64,000 nt of DNA, taken from the NCBI RefSeq assembly GCF_020216025.1, contig NZ_JAIWNC010000039.1, forward strand, positions 1 to 64,000, in the 5' to 3' direction. Shown here in pieces: positions 26,276-34,997 of the stretch; the first letter of the stretch is position 1; every line of letters begins with the position of its first letter. Position numbers and translations under genes: made by a program. The notes beneath the pieces are model-generated. The model had not been told where the DNA came from. It worked only from the letters and a program-made list of their open reading frames with translations, and ran no database searches. Source of the stretch: Jidongwangia harbinensis (GTDB lineage Bacteria; Actinomycetota; Actinomycetes; Mycobacteriales; Micromonosporaceae).

Positions 26276-26299
26276 TTCCACTGGAGCGCTCCAGTGGAA
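26276..26299. repeat. Perfect 24-bp palindrome
   Basis: The two 12-bp halves (TTCCACTGGAGC and its complement) abut without a spacer. A direct copy of TTCCACTGGA lies 18 bp upstream. The core GGAGCGCTCC also forms the core of CebR boxes. It lies in the gap between the ATPase and lipoprotein genes. Confidence 0.75.
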
Positions 26300-26310
26300 A
26301 ACCACGGCTT

Positions 26311-26400
26311 CAGATCTTGGAGCCGATCGCGAATCTTGGCGGCGGATGGCCCCCAGGAGGGCGATTCCGCTCCAAGATTTCACATCGCCTCCAAGATCTG
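26311..26400. repeat. Nested inverted repeats
   Basis: The outer arms CAGATCTTGGAG (26311-26322) and CTCCAAGATCTG (26389-26400) enclose inner arms AATCTTGG (26332-26339) and CCAAGATT (26372-26379). The set could fold as one interrupted stem. Together with the 24-bp palindrome it fills most of the 233-bp gap, which has no other gene. It may be a small mobile-element remnant or a set of operator sites. Confidence 0.65.
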
Positions 26401-26441
26401 CGTGCTGCGGCGCGGTATATCCGGCAACAGCATCATCAACG

Positions 26442-26999
26442 GTGAGCCTGAACAGGAGAATCGGCATCACGACAAGGCGAGGCACCCGAGCCGGCTCCGC
26501 CATCCTCATCGTGCTGCTGGCCGGCTGCGCCGGAAATTCCGAGACGCCACAGTACGTGCAGCCCGGTAGGTGCCCTCCGGTGACGACCGGCGCCACGGTG
26601 TCCGGGACGCTGCCGGCCGACTTCGCCGCCGTCACGGTGCGGCGATGCACGTTCACGGTGCTGCTCGTACCGCAGGCCCGGTCCGATTCGACCGGGACGG
26701 CCCGCGACGGCGGTTGGGTCTGGGAGTCCGTGCAACAAGCATCCGGCCCCCTGGATCGGCTGCTTCAGGCTCTGCGCCTGCCACCGCAGACGCAGGACGA
26801 CGACTCGGGCGTGTGCCCGGCCATCGCCACGGCACCCGTCACGGTCGGGTTGACCGACAGCGCGGGCCGGACCGTACTGCCCGCCATCCCCGCCACCGCG
26901 TGCGGCATGCCGTTGCCGGACGTCACCGACGCCCTGGACGGCCTGTCCTGGACCACCGTGGAAACCCGGGCGGGCCCGGCACCGAGCCCGTCCCGATAA
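26442..26999 (+). CDS. Small lipoprotein of unknown function
   Basis: A 185-aa protein with a basic N-terminus, a hydrophobic stretch and the lipobox LLAGC, so it is probably a membrane-anchored lipoprotein. The mature part has Cys pairs (RCPP, RRCTF; GVCPAI, TACGMP) consistent with two disulfides. No family was recognised. GTG 26442 is the only reasonable start; no clear ribosome site is seen. It sits between two copies of the ATPase 3' end, which suggests later insertion of this segment. A role with the secretion ATPase is possible but not shown. Confidence 0.6.
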   Translation: MSLNRRIGITTRRGTRAGSAILIVLLAGCAGNSETPQYVQPGRCPPVTTGATVSGTLPADFAAVTVRRCTFTVLLVPQARSDSTGTARDGGWVWESVQQASGPLDRLLQALRLPPQTQDDDSGVCPAIATAPVTVGLTDSAGRTVLPAIPATACGMPLPDVTDALDGLSWTTVETRAGPAPSPSR

Positions 27000-27003
27000 G
27001 ACG

Positions 27004-27060
27004 GGGCACGGCTACCCAATCCACAACGGCGAGTGAGACATCAGCCAAGTCGCAAGACCC
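27004..27060 (+). repeat. 57-bp direct repeat, copy 2 (decayed 3' end of the ATPase gene)
   Basis: Reads GYPIHNGE-stop-DISQVA in the frame matching the ATPase C-terminus, with about nine mismatches to 26149-26205, including a new stop codon. It is not part of any present gene. The rest of the 216-bp gap between the lipoprotein and immunity stops holds no supported gene. Confidence 0.7.
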
Positions 27061-27215
27061 GTCCAGTTCCCGGAGCCGCCGGCCTTCCTCCGCGAGCACG
27101 GCAACGATCGCCGTCCGCACCTCGGCCCAATCCCCGCCCGCCACCACTGCTCCACCCTTCGGGCCATCGAACCCGTTCGCCCCGGCCGTCGAAGGTTGTC
27201 CCCGCCGTCCTACTT

Positions 27216-27683
27216 TCAGGGCGCGTCGATCACTTCGAGGATGTAGAGCGACAGATGGCCGCCGCAGACCGGGCACTCCTGACGGAACCGGTGTTCGCGG
27301 AGCCGGCGACCGCGATCGGAGGCGAACAGCGGATGGCCGGTGTCCACCACGATCGCCCGGATGACCGCCGCACAATGCGGACAGACGACGGACTGTGCCT
27401 CGCCGAGCAACGCCGCGCGGACGTCTTCGTCGGCGGCGGTCCCGTCGGCTACCTTCTCGTCGAGCCGGTGCAGGTCTGTGCCGTCGCTGAAGTGCAGGTA
27501 GTAGTAGAGGACCGGGAGCGAGGGCAACAACCGCATCAGGACTCGCCGCAAACGCGGGTGACCCGCGAGCGCGCGATCCTCGTTCTCGTCGAAGTTCGCG
27601 ATGCCTGCACCCGCCGGCACCGGCACGCCCGCCGGAAAGTAGGTGAGCGGCCGACCTTCAAGGGTCAGGGTCAGCCCGTCCAT
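27216..27683 (-). CDS. Putative immunity protein for the RHS toxin (zinc-ribbon-like)
   Basis: A 155-aa protein starting inside the last codons of the RHS gene (13-base overlap), the usual place for a cognate immunity gene. It has two CxxC knuckles, C101PHC104 and C137PVC140, suggesting a zinc ribbon, and an acidic, Leu-rich N-terminal half (FDENEDRAL, LHRLDEKVADGT). No named immunity family was recognised. The expected role is to bind and block the C-terminal toxin domain in the cytoplasm of the producer. The assignment rests on position and coupling. Confidence 0.65.
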   Translation of the reverse strand: MDGLTLTLEGRPLTYFPAGVPVPAGAGIANFDENEDRALAGHPRLRRVLMRLLPSLPVLYYYLHFSDGTDLHRLDEKVADGTAADEDVRAALLGEAQSVVCPHCAAVIRAIVVDTGHPLFASDRGRRLREHRFRQECPVCGGHLSLYILEVIDAP

Positions 27684-30600
27684 CGCTCAACACCGATCAT
27701 GTGACGGACCAGAACCTCCGACTCGCCCGCACCCGGCAGGGTCTGCGTGATGACCTCGTCCGGCCGCACCTGGGTGGTCCAGACGGTGCCGTTCGGACCG
27801 GCGAACTGTTTGGCGACAGCGGGATCGGTACTGAAAGATATCATCGAGCGCTCACCGATCTCGGCGAGTTCGGTGCCGAACTCGGCGTGTGCCTGTGCGT
27901 ACATTTCCTCACTCCCCCACGCCTCGATGCCCTCGGCGTGGGCTCGCCGGGACGCCGCCATCGCCTCGTCCAACGAGCCCGTCTCCGCATAGACCCGTCG
28001 TGCCGTATCACTCATCGCCAGTCCCGTGCTGTCTGCCACCATGTTTTCCAGCACGAGCGACGTGCCGCGATAGACAGGTATGCGATCGTCGACGTCCGGT
28101 GAGATCCGTCCTGGCGCACCTAGAGCATTGCCTGGCGCCGGGGCGGCGCCGCCGGTCAGCAGGTCGGTCGCCAGCGCTCGGGGGCTGAAGATGTCGCCGC
28201 CGGTGAGGCCGCGCTCCACTCCCCCGCTGACCACCGACTCCACGCCGTTGATCAGCATTTCCCGGGCGAGCGGATTCGTCGCCGCCAGCCGGGCCGAACT
28301 CGTCAACGCCGCCGTGGCGCCCGCGCCCAGCCCGCCCGCCGCGGCGCCGACCAGGCCGTCCTTCGCTACCTGTCCCCAGTCCACCTCGCCGGTGGTGAAC
28401 TTCTGGATGCCGGCGCTCGCGCCGCCCGCGATCAGCCCGCCGGACGCCGCCATCAGCGCCACCCCGGCCGGCCCGCCCACTCCGGTGAACATCAGCGCCA
28501 CGCCGCCGACGATCATCGCGCCGGCGGCCAGGTACTCCCAGTTTTCGCCGACCCAGTCGGTGGTCTTCGCCCAGGCGTCGCGGCCCAGTTCGTCGCGGTA
28601 GGCGCGTAGTTCGGCGTCGGTGACCGGGCGCAGTCCGAGCGGGTCGGCGCGGTTGACCGGGTCGTTGCCGGCGTAGTGGTACGGGTTGCCGGACCAGGCG
28701 GTGCCGGGGACCGCGGGCAACGGGTCGGGGCTGAGGAAGCCGCGGGTCGCCGGGTCGTACACCCGGTTGCGCAGCCAGGTCAGTCCGGCGAACTCCAGTT
28801 CGCCGCGGAAGCCACGCCCGGGTTCGGTGCCGGCCGGCGCGCCCCACGGGTCGCGTCCGGTGCCGACCGTGCCCTGCCAGTCGGGGGCCGGCTCGGCGGT
28901 CCATGGGCCGACTATCGGGTCGTCGCCGAGCCAGCACGGGTCGCCGCCGTCCCAGAGCACCGCGCGGCCCGCGACGCCGGCCAGTTCGCCGCGGGCGTCG
29001 ACGGAGACCTCCGTGGTCCGGTCGCCGTCGGTGACGGCGGCCAGCCGGCCGAAAGCGTTCCAGCGGTACGTGCGTGCGCTGCCGTCCGGCCGGGTCTCGC
29101 GCACGCGGCGGCCGGAGCCGTCGTACGCGTAGGTGGTGCCGTCGCGGGTCCGGAGTTGACCGGCCGCGTCGTAGGTGCACGTGATGTCGCCGTCGCGGAT
29201 CAGCCGGCCGGCGGCGTCGTACCCGAAGGTTCGCTCCCCGGCCGCCACCAGTTGTCCGGCCGGGTCGTAGCGGAATTCGAGGGCACCGGCGGCGGCGACC
29301 CGGCCGGCCGGGTCGCGGCGTAGCCGGAGGTGGTCGCCACCGGAGCGGTATCCGGTGAGCCGGCCGTCGGTGTACTCCCAGCGGGCCCGCACCCGGGCAC
29401 CGTCGGCGGCGACGATCCGGCCGTCCGCGTCCCGCCGGAACGTGACCGGGCCGGTCGCCGGGTGCCGCAGGCCGCTCAGCAGACCGCCGTCGTCGTACGT
29501 GTAGGTCGCTTCGCTGCCGTCCGGGAACACCAGCGCGGTCCGTTCGCCGTCCGGGGAGTAGCGGCGGCCCAGCACCAGGTGGTCCCGGCGGCTCTCGACC
29601 AGCCGGCCGGCCGGGTCCCAGCGCAGCCGGTGCCGGTACGAGCCGGGTTCGTCGATCCGCACCGGCCGGCCGAGCGCGTCCCGGTCGACGGTGACGGCGG
29701 GGTCCGTCCCGGCGGCGGTCGACGCGACCCGGCCGGACGCGTCGTAGGTCCAGCGTTGTTCGCGGCCGGCGCCGTCGACCCGGGCGGTGAGCCGTCCCGC
29801 CGCGTCGTAGCGGAACGTGGTGACCCGGCCCAGCGGGTCGGTGTCGGTGACCGGGCGGCCCATCTCGTCGTACCCACGGGTGGTGGTGGCGCCGAGCGGG
29901 TCGGTGACCGTGGTGAGCCAGCCGCGCGGATGGTAGGCGTACCGGGTCACGCCGCCCCTCGGGTCCTCCGCCCGCACCAGCCGGCCGGCCGGGTCGTAGG
30001 CGAACCGGCGCACGCCGCCGGCCGGATCGGTGACCGTCACCACCCGCCCGGCGGGGTCGTGGGCGAACCGGGTGACCGCGCCGCCCGGCGATTCGTGGGC
30101 GACCAGCCGGCCGCCCGCGTCGTACCGGAACAGCTCGGCGGCGCCGGACGGCCGGATCCGGGCGGCGAGCGCGCCGTCGGCGTCGTACCGGAACTCCGTA
30201 CGCCGGCCGGCGCCGTCGGTGCGGGCGGTGAGGCGGCCCGCCGGGTCGTACCCGAAGGTGGTGGTCCGGCCGCCCGGCGAGAGGGTGCGGCGGACCCGTC
30301 CGGCCGAGCTGTACTCGATCCGGGTGACGCCGCCGGACGGGTCCGTGACGGTGGTGCGCCGGCCGCAGCGGTCGTAGCCGGCGCGGGCCGCGGTGCCGTC
30401 CGGCCGGACGTGCGCGACCGCGCGGCCCAGCTCGTCGTAGTCGAACGTGCTGCCGGTGCGGCCGTCGTCCAGGGCGGTCACCCGGCCCGCCGCATCGATC
30501 GTGGCGGTGTGGTGGATGCCGGCCGGGTCGATGCTGCCGACCAGGTTGCCGACCGCGTCGTACTCGCGCCTCCAGGTGGCGCCGGCCGGGTCGGTGGTGC

Positions 30601-32515
30601 CGGTGAGCCGGGACAGCGCGTCGTAGCCGAAGTCCCAGGTGGCGCCGTCCGCGGTGGTCAGGCGGGCCAGGTTGCCGCGGTCGTCGTACCGCCGGGTGGT
30701 GGTGTGGCCGAGCGGGTCGACGGTGGCCTCGACGGCGCCGTGGGCGCCGTAGCGGGTCTCCCGGCGGGCACCGGCCGGGTCGGTGACCGCGGTGATCCGG
30801 CCGGCGCCGGAGTACTCGTAGCGCCAGACGCCGCCGGCCGGGTCGCGCCGCTCGGTCAGCCGGCCGCGCTCGTCGTAGCCGAACCTGGTGCGCCGGCCCA
30901 GCGGGGTCACGGTGGCGATCACCCGGCCGGCCGCGTCGCGTTCGATCCGGGCCGTGTTGCCGAACGCGTCCGTGGTGGACCGCACCGCGCCGTCCGCGTC
31001 GAACGTGCACGACACGGTGACGCCGTCGGGGTCGGTGACCCGGTGGACCAGGCCGTCGCGGACCGTCAGGCGGGTGACTCCGCCTTCGGCGTCGACGATC
31101 TCGGCGGGGGTACGTTCGGCGCCCTCGTAGGAGTACCGCACGGTGGCGCCGGTCGACGCCGCCACCTCGAGGACCCGGCCGGCGTCGTCGTAGGTGTAGG
31201 TGAACGCGGCGCCGTCCGGCTGGGTGCGCCGGACCGGGCGGGACGCGGAGTCCCACGCCACCGTGGTCACGGCGCCGTTCCGGTCGGTCACGGTGACCGG
31301 GTTGCCGTGGTCGTCGTAGGTGCGGCTGAGCCGGCGCCCGTGCCCGTCCACGACGGCGAGCAGCCGCCCGTGCGCGTCGTGCAGGTACGTGTTCGCCGGG
31401 CTGTCGTCCTCCGCGCCCGCGGTCACCGTGACGCCCCCGGGCAGGTACGCGAACCGGGTCCGGTGCCCGAACCGGGAGATCTGCTCGCGCACCCGGCCGC
31501 CGTCGTCGTACATGTTGGCCGCCTCGAGCACGCCGTCCGCGTCGTGCACCGCGACCACCCGGGCGTCGGCGTCCACGTCGTACCGCCGGGCGCCGGCCGT
31601 CACCAGCCTGCCGTCGGCATAGCCGTAGTCGACGCGGCGGCCGTCGGCGGCGACCGCCGCGGTGATCCGCTCCCCGGTCCAGGTGAACTCCACCCACCGC
31701 CCGCCGGTGTGGGTCATCCGGTGCAGCCGGCCGGTGGCGTAACCGAACCGGACCGCCGTGCCGGGGCCGTGGCTCGCGGCGACCGGGCGGCCGGCCGGGT
31801 CGAACTCCCAGGTACGCCCGTCGAACCAGCGCATGGTGAGGCCGGCCGGCGTCGCGGACACCTCGACGGCGACCCCGAGCACCGGTCCGTAGCCGGCGCC
31901 CTGCCGGGGGAACAGCGCCCGCTGGCCGTCCGGGCCGGTGTACTCGGCGCCGTCCGCCCGCGCGTGCAGCCGCGCATCCGCCCACGCGGACCAGCCCGGG
32001 CCGAACGCGCCCGCGGTGTCCGACCGGCTGTTGTAGGTGCGGCGCACGGTCAGCCCGCCGGCCAGCGCGCCGGCCGGGAGCTCGGTCTCGGCGATCAGGA
32101 AGTTGCCGCTGGCCGTGTTCACCGGGTCGTCGGCGTAGCCGGAGGTGGCCGGGAAGCCGTACGCCACCGGGCTGTCGAACGTCACCGACGTCCGCCCGCC
32201 GGCCAGGCCGGCCGCGCGCAGGCTGGCGTCGATCGCGGCGTCCGGGAGCCGGGCCAGGCCGCCGTCGCCACCGGCGGCCCGGAACGCCGCGGCGATCTGG
32301 GCCACCCACCGGGCGTCGGTCTCGTTCAGATCGAGGTAGCGGCCGAACGCGCTGATCAGCGAGGTGGCGTCGAAGTGGCCCCAGCGGGTGCCGCTCAGGA
32401 ATTCGCCGTACGCGGCGCGCAGGCGCTGGTCATGGGTACGCAGTTCGCTGTCGGCGGCGCGACTGTCGCGGGCGAAGGCGTCCAGGTCGTCGGGCCGCGC
32501 GGAACTGGTGCCCAT
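27671..32515 (-). CDS. RHS/YD-repeat polymorphic toxin with C-terminal ADP-ribosyltransferase-like domain
   Basis: A 1614-aa toxin. Residues 1-100 are helical with a WxG-like turn (SGTRWGHFD), as in type VII cargo. A DUF6531-like start of the shell (NTASGNFLIAETELP, RTYNSRSDT) and about 900 residues of YD repeats (YDAAGRLTAR, YDPAGRLVRAEDPRGG) follow. The RHS core ends at FLSPDP...YHYAGNDPVNRADPLGL (residue 1295). A hydrophobic linker precedes the tip (about 1476-1614), which has the R-S-E pattern: R1483 in VYRGTS, FST 1561-1563 with AVAKQFAG, and E1598-S-E1600. This fits a mono-ADP-ribosyltransferase with an ExE motif. The immunity gene overlaps its stop. Confidence 0.88.
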   Translation of the reverse strand: MGTSSARPDDLDAFARDSRAADSELRTHDQRLRAAYGEFLSGTRWGHFDATSLISAFGRYLDLNETDARWVAQIAAAFRAAGGDGGLARLPDAAIDASLRAAGLAGGRTSVTFDSPVAYGFPATSGYADDPVNTASGNFLIAETELPAGALAGGLTVRRTYNSRSDTAGAFGPGWSAWADARLHARADGAEYTGPDGQRALFPRQGAGYGPVLGVAVEVSATPAGLTMRWFDGRTWEFDPAGRPVAASHGPGTAVRFGYATGRLHRMTHTGGRWVEFTWTGERITAAVAADGRRVDYGYADGRLVTAGARRYDVDADARVVAVHDADGVLEAANMYDDGGRVREQISRFGHRTRFAYLPGGVTVTAGAEDDSPANTYLHDAHGRLLAVVDGHGRRLSRTYDDHGNPVTVTDRNGAVTTVAWDSASRPVRRTQPDGAAFTYTYDDAGRVLEVAASTGATVRYSYEGAERTPAEIVDAEGGVTRLTVRDGLVHRVTDPDGVTVSCTFDADGAVRSTTDAFGNTARIERDAAGRVIATVTPLGRRTRFGYDERGRLTERRDPAGGVWRYEYSGAGRITAVTDPAGARRETRYGAHGAVEATVDPLGHTTTRRYDDRGNLARLTTADGATWDFGYDALSRLTGTTDPAGATWRREYDAVGNLVGSIDPAGIHHTATIDAAGRVTALDDGRTGSTFDYDELGRAVAHVRPDGTAARAGYDRCGRRTTVTDPSGGVTRIEYSSAGRVRRTLSPGGRTTTFGYDPAGRLTARTDGAGRRTEFRYDADGALAARIRPSGAAELFRYDAGGRLVAHESPGGAVTRFAHDPAGRVVTVTDPAGGVRRFAYDPAGRLVRAEDPRGGVTRYAYHPRGWLTTVTDPLGATTTRGYDEMGRPVTDTDPLGRVTTFRYDAAGRLTARVDGAGREQRWTYDASGRVASTAAGTDPAVTVDRDALGRPVRIDEPGSYRHRLRWDPAGRLVESRRDHLVLGRRYSPDGERTALVFPDGSEATYTYDDGGLLSGLRHPATGPVTFRRDADGRIVAADGARVRARWEYTDGRLTGYRSGGDHLRLRRDPAGRVAAAGALEFRYDPAGQLVAAGERTFGYDAAGRLIRDGDITCTYDAAGQLRTRDGTTYAYDGSGRRVRETRPDGSARTYRWNAFGRLAAVTDGDRTTEVSVDARGELAGVAGRAVLWDGGDPCWLGDDPIVGPWTAEPAPDWQGTVGTGRDPWGAPAGTEPGRGFRGELEFAGLTWLRNRVYDPATRGFLSPDPLPAVPGTAWSGNPYHYAGNDPVNRADPLGLRPVTDAELRAYRDELGRDAWAKTTDWVGENWEYLAAGAMIVGGVALMFTGVGGPAGVALMAASGGLIAGGASAGIQKFTTGEVDWGQVAKDGLVGAAAGGLGAGATAALTSSARLAATNPLAREMLINGVESVVSGGVERGLTGGDIFSPRALATDLLTGGAAPAPGNALGAPGRISPDVDDRIPVYRGTSLVLENMVADSTGLAMSDTARRVYAETGSLDEAMAASRRAHAEGIEAWGSEEMYAQAHAEFGTELAEIGERSMISFSTDPAVAKQFAGPNGTVWTTQVRPDEVITQTLPGAGESEVLVRHMIGVERWTG

Positions 32516-32521
32516 CCCGGC

Positions 32522-32971
32522 TCATCCCCGGCTTGCCGCGATCGGCGCCGGTGAGGTGAACCGGGGCGGGGTCACCGGGTCCGGCACCGGCGGCAGGTCG
32601 TCCTCGCCGAACAGGAAGTCGCCGGCCTTCTCCAGCAGGCTCTCCTCGTCCTGCCGGCGCTGCCAGTCCCGGGCCCGCTCCCGGCGCTGCTGCTCCTCCC
32701 GGGCCAGGCGGGCGAGCTCGTCGACCTGGTCGGCGGCCTGGCGGAGCGCCGTGCCGAGTCGTTGCGCGTCACCGGTGCAGATCCGCATCCGGTCGGCGAA
32801 CTCGCCGGCGTACCGGCCGCGCCACTCGGTCGCGGCCCGGCCGCCGATCGCGACCCGCCGGGGGATCTGGCCCTCGCAGTCGGTCGCGGCGGCGCGGAAG
32901 GCGGCGGCCAGCCGGGTGGCGGCGTCCCAGTCGAACGGAACGTCCTCGGCAATTCCGCGAAGATCAACCAT
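32522..32971 (-). CDS. WXG100-like helical protein upstream of the RHS toxin
   Basis: A 149-aa, almost fully helical protein with TEWRGRYAGEF near the middle, a WxG turn between two helices, followed by a charged coiled-coil-like segment (ARLAREEQQRRERARDWQRRQDEESLLEKAGDFLF) and a Pro-rich tail. It begins 6 bp before the RHS gene on the same strand. It probably acts as a secretion adaptor or chaperone that delivers the RHS protein to the type VII ATPase, as LXG/WXG partners do. ATG 32971 follows GGGGGACAGG. It diverges from a second WXG100 gene 105 bp away. Confidence 0.75.
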   Translation of the reverse strand: MVDLRGIAEDVPFDWDAATRLAAAFRAAATDCEGQIPRRVAIGGRAATEWRGRYAGEFADRMRICTGDAQRLGTALRQAADQVDELARLAREEQQRRERARDWQRRQDEESLLEKAGDFLFGEDDLPPVPDPVTPPRFTSPAPIAASRG

Positions 32972-33075
32972 ACCTGTCCCCCGAAATGGTTGCCCCGGTG
33001 GCGGGTGTCGATGATAGTACGGTTGTACTTCATATCGGGCGACGTCAATGATCAATTAACCGGGTGGGGGGCGAA

Positions 33076-33360
33076 ATGCCGGGACGGGTACTCTCGACCG
33101 AGCAGGCGAAGACCTCGATCCAGCAGGTCCAGGCGATCATCAACGGTGGCCTGACGGATCAGATCGCGCAGCTGGACGCGCAGGGAAAAGTGCTTTCCAA
33201 CCCGGATGTCTGGGACGGTCCGCTGGCTCAGCAATTCCGCGATCAGACGTGGCCGGAGACCAAGGCCGCGCTGGACAAGGCGAAACAGGAATTGGATCAA
33301 TTGCGCGATCAGTTGCAGAAGATCGCGCAGAACATCATGACCGCGGGCGGCGGCGCCTGA
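33076..33360 (+). CDS. WXG100-family protein (type VII secretion substrate)
   Basis: A 94-aa protein of standard WXG100 length. Helix 1 (STEQAKTSIQQVQAIINGGLTDQIAQLDAQGKVL) is followed by NPDVWDGPLAQQF with the WxG turn, and helix 2 runs to the end (TWPETKAALDKAKQELDQLRDQLQKIAQNIMTAGG). Such proteins form antiparallel helical hairpins, dimerise and leave through EccC-type machines. ATG 33076 follows a G-run. The kinase gene starts 3 bp after its stop. The upstream 105 bp shared with the divergent gene are relatively AT-rich and probably hold two promoters. Confidence 0.88.
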   Translation: MPGRVLSTEQAKTSIQQVQAIINGGLTDQIAQLDAQGKVLSNPDVWDGPLAQQFRDQTWPETKAALDKAKQELDQLRDQLQKIAQNIMTAGGGA

Positions 33361-33363
33361 CCC

Positions 33364-34995
33364 ATGGCGGAGCCGGAACCGCTCGGTCGCGACTACCTGC
33401 TGCACGAGGAGATCGGCCGCGGGGCGCTGGCGGTCGTCCGGCGGGCCACCAGCCGGCAGGGCGGCGGGGTCCTGGCCGCGAAACTTCTCAAGCCCGAGTA
33501 CGCCGGCGACCGCCGGGTGCGTGAGCTGTTCCTCCGCGAGGAGGCGGCGCTGCGCGAGCTGGAGCACCCGTCCATCGTGGGCGTCCGGGACCTGGTCGTG
33601 GAGCGCGGCCGGCTGGCGCTGCTGATGGACTACGTGGACGGCCCGAACCTGCGCCGGTACCTGGCCGACTTCCGCGGCCGGCTGCCCGCCGCGGACGCCG
33701 CCTGGGTCGCTGCCCAGGCCGCCGCGGCGCTGGCCGTGGCGCACGTCCAGGGCGTGGTGCACCTCGACCTCAAACCGGAGAACATCCTCGTGGTGCGGGG
33801 TACGGACCCGGTACGCATCCGGATCTCCGACTTCGGCGTGGCGGCGTTGCTGCTCGACGCGGACGCCGCGGTGGTCGGCGGCACACCGGGCTATCTGGCC
33901 CCCGAGATCGTCCGGGGCGGCCCGCCCACCGCCGCCGCGGACGTGTACTCGCTGGGCGTGGTGCTGCGCGAGATGCTCGGCGGCGACCTGCCGGAGCCGC
34001 TCGCCGAACTGGCCGCCGGCGCTCTCGCCGAGGACCCGCGGAGCCGCCCGTCGGCACGAGCGCTGGCGATCCGGCTCCGGGACGCCCGGATCACCATCCT
34101 CGGCGGCGGCACCGCCCCGGCGGGGACCGGCCCAGCGGGGACCGGCCCGGCGGCAGCCGGCCCAGCGGTGACCGGGGCTGCGGTGACCGGGGCTGCGGCC
34201 GGTGAGCAACGGGACACCCGGTTGCGGCCCGGTGTCGCACCCGGAGTGGCCGGGCCGTCGCTCGTACCCCCGGCTCCGCCGTCGCGGTGGCGCCGTGGTC
34301 CGCTGCTCACCCTGGCCGCCGGCGCGGTCCTGGCCGCCGTGCTGGCCGGCCTGACCGTGGCCGCCGCGGCCGGGCCGGAGGACCCGGACGACCCGGTGGC
34401 GGCGCCGCCACCGGCCATCGCGACGTCCGCCACCACCCCGGCGGCACCCACCGGCAGCGCCGGGGCGCCGGCCGTCCTCCCGCCCACCACACCGCTCGCC
34501 GCCAGCACGCCGGCCGACCGCACCCGGGCCACGTTCGCCGGCCGGGTGCCGGGCGCCGGCACGCTGGCCATCTCGGTGCGCGACGGCGTCGCGATCGCGT
34601 ACGTCTGCGACGGCGCCCGGATCGAGTCCTGGCTGAAGGGCACCGCGGTGGCCGGAAAGCTCTCGCTGACCGGCAAGGGCGGAGCCCGGATCAGCGCGAC
34701 CTTCGACGCGCGGCGGGCCCGCGGCACGGTGACCGTGGCGGGCCGGACCAGCGACTTCGACATCCGGGTCGCGAAGAAGCCGTCCGGGCTCTACCGGGCC
34801 GCCGCGCAGGTGCGCAACGCCCGGGTGGTCGGCTCCTGGATCGTGCTGCCGGACGGCAGTCAGGTCGGCGTGCTGACCGCGGACGAGGTGCCCCGCCCGG
34901 CGCCGCCGTTGAACGTCGCCGGCGGTACCACCACGGTGGACGGGGTCGCCGTGACCACCTCGACGATCGACGTCGACACCGGCGCGGGCTTCTGA
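33364..34995 (+). CDS. Membrane Ser/Thr protein kinase (Hanks/PknB type)
   Basis: A 543-aa kinase. The catalytic domain (about 10-245) has the glycine loop IGRGALAVV, Lys40 in LAAKLL, the catalytic loop HLDLKPEN (Asp135), DFGVA and GTPGYLAPE. The Arg of the usual HRD is Leu, so activation-loop control may be unusual. An Ala/Pro/Thr linker, one membrane helix (about 313-338) and an extracellular domain of about 140 residues follow (FAGRVPGAGTLAISVRDGVAIAYVCDGARIESWLKG). The FHA domain of the nearby secretion ATPase is a possible phospho-reader. It directly follows the WXG100 gene, tying kinase signalling to type VII export. Confidence 0.9.
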   Translation: MAEPEPLGRDYLLHEEIGRGALAVVRRATSRQGGGVLAAKLLKPEYAGDRRVRELFLREEAALRELEHPSIVGVRDLVVERGRLALLMDYVDGPNLRRYLADFRGRLPAADAAWVAAQAAAALAVAHVQGVVHLDLKPENILVVRGTDPVRIRISDFGVAALLLDADAAVVGGTPGYLAPEIVRGGPPTAAADVYSLGVVLREMLGGDLPEPLAELAAGALAEDPRSRPSARALAIRLRDARITILGGGTAPAGTGPAGTGPAAAGPAVTGAAVTGAAAGEQRDTRLRPGVAPGVAGPSLVPPAPPSRWRRGPLLTLAAGAVLAAVLAGLTVAAAAGPEDPDDPVAAPPPAIATSATTPAAPTGSAGAPAVLPPTTPLAASTPADRTRATFAGRVPGAGTLAISVRDGVAIAYVCDGARIESWLKGTAVAGKLSLTGKGGARISATFDARRARGTVTVAGRTSDFDIRVAKKPSGLYRAAAQVRNARVVGSWIVLPDGSQVGVLTADEVPRPAPPLNVAGGTTTVDGVAVTTSTIDVDTGAGF

Positions 34996-34997
34996 CC

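Noticed and set aside
27061..27190. Minus-strand stretch reading GGDWAEVRTAIVAVLAEEGRRLRELD
   Set aside because: Looks protein-like and could be a gene remnant, but the upstream part overlaps the immunity gene in another frame and the other end runs into the decayed repeat. No start or family was found.
29330..32554. 1074-codon plus-strand frame opposite the RHS gene
   Set aside because: Its regular pattern is the mirror of the YD repeats. No real domain or start signal is visible.
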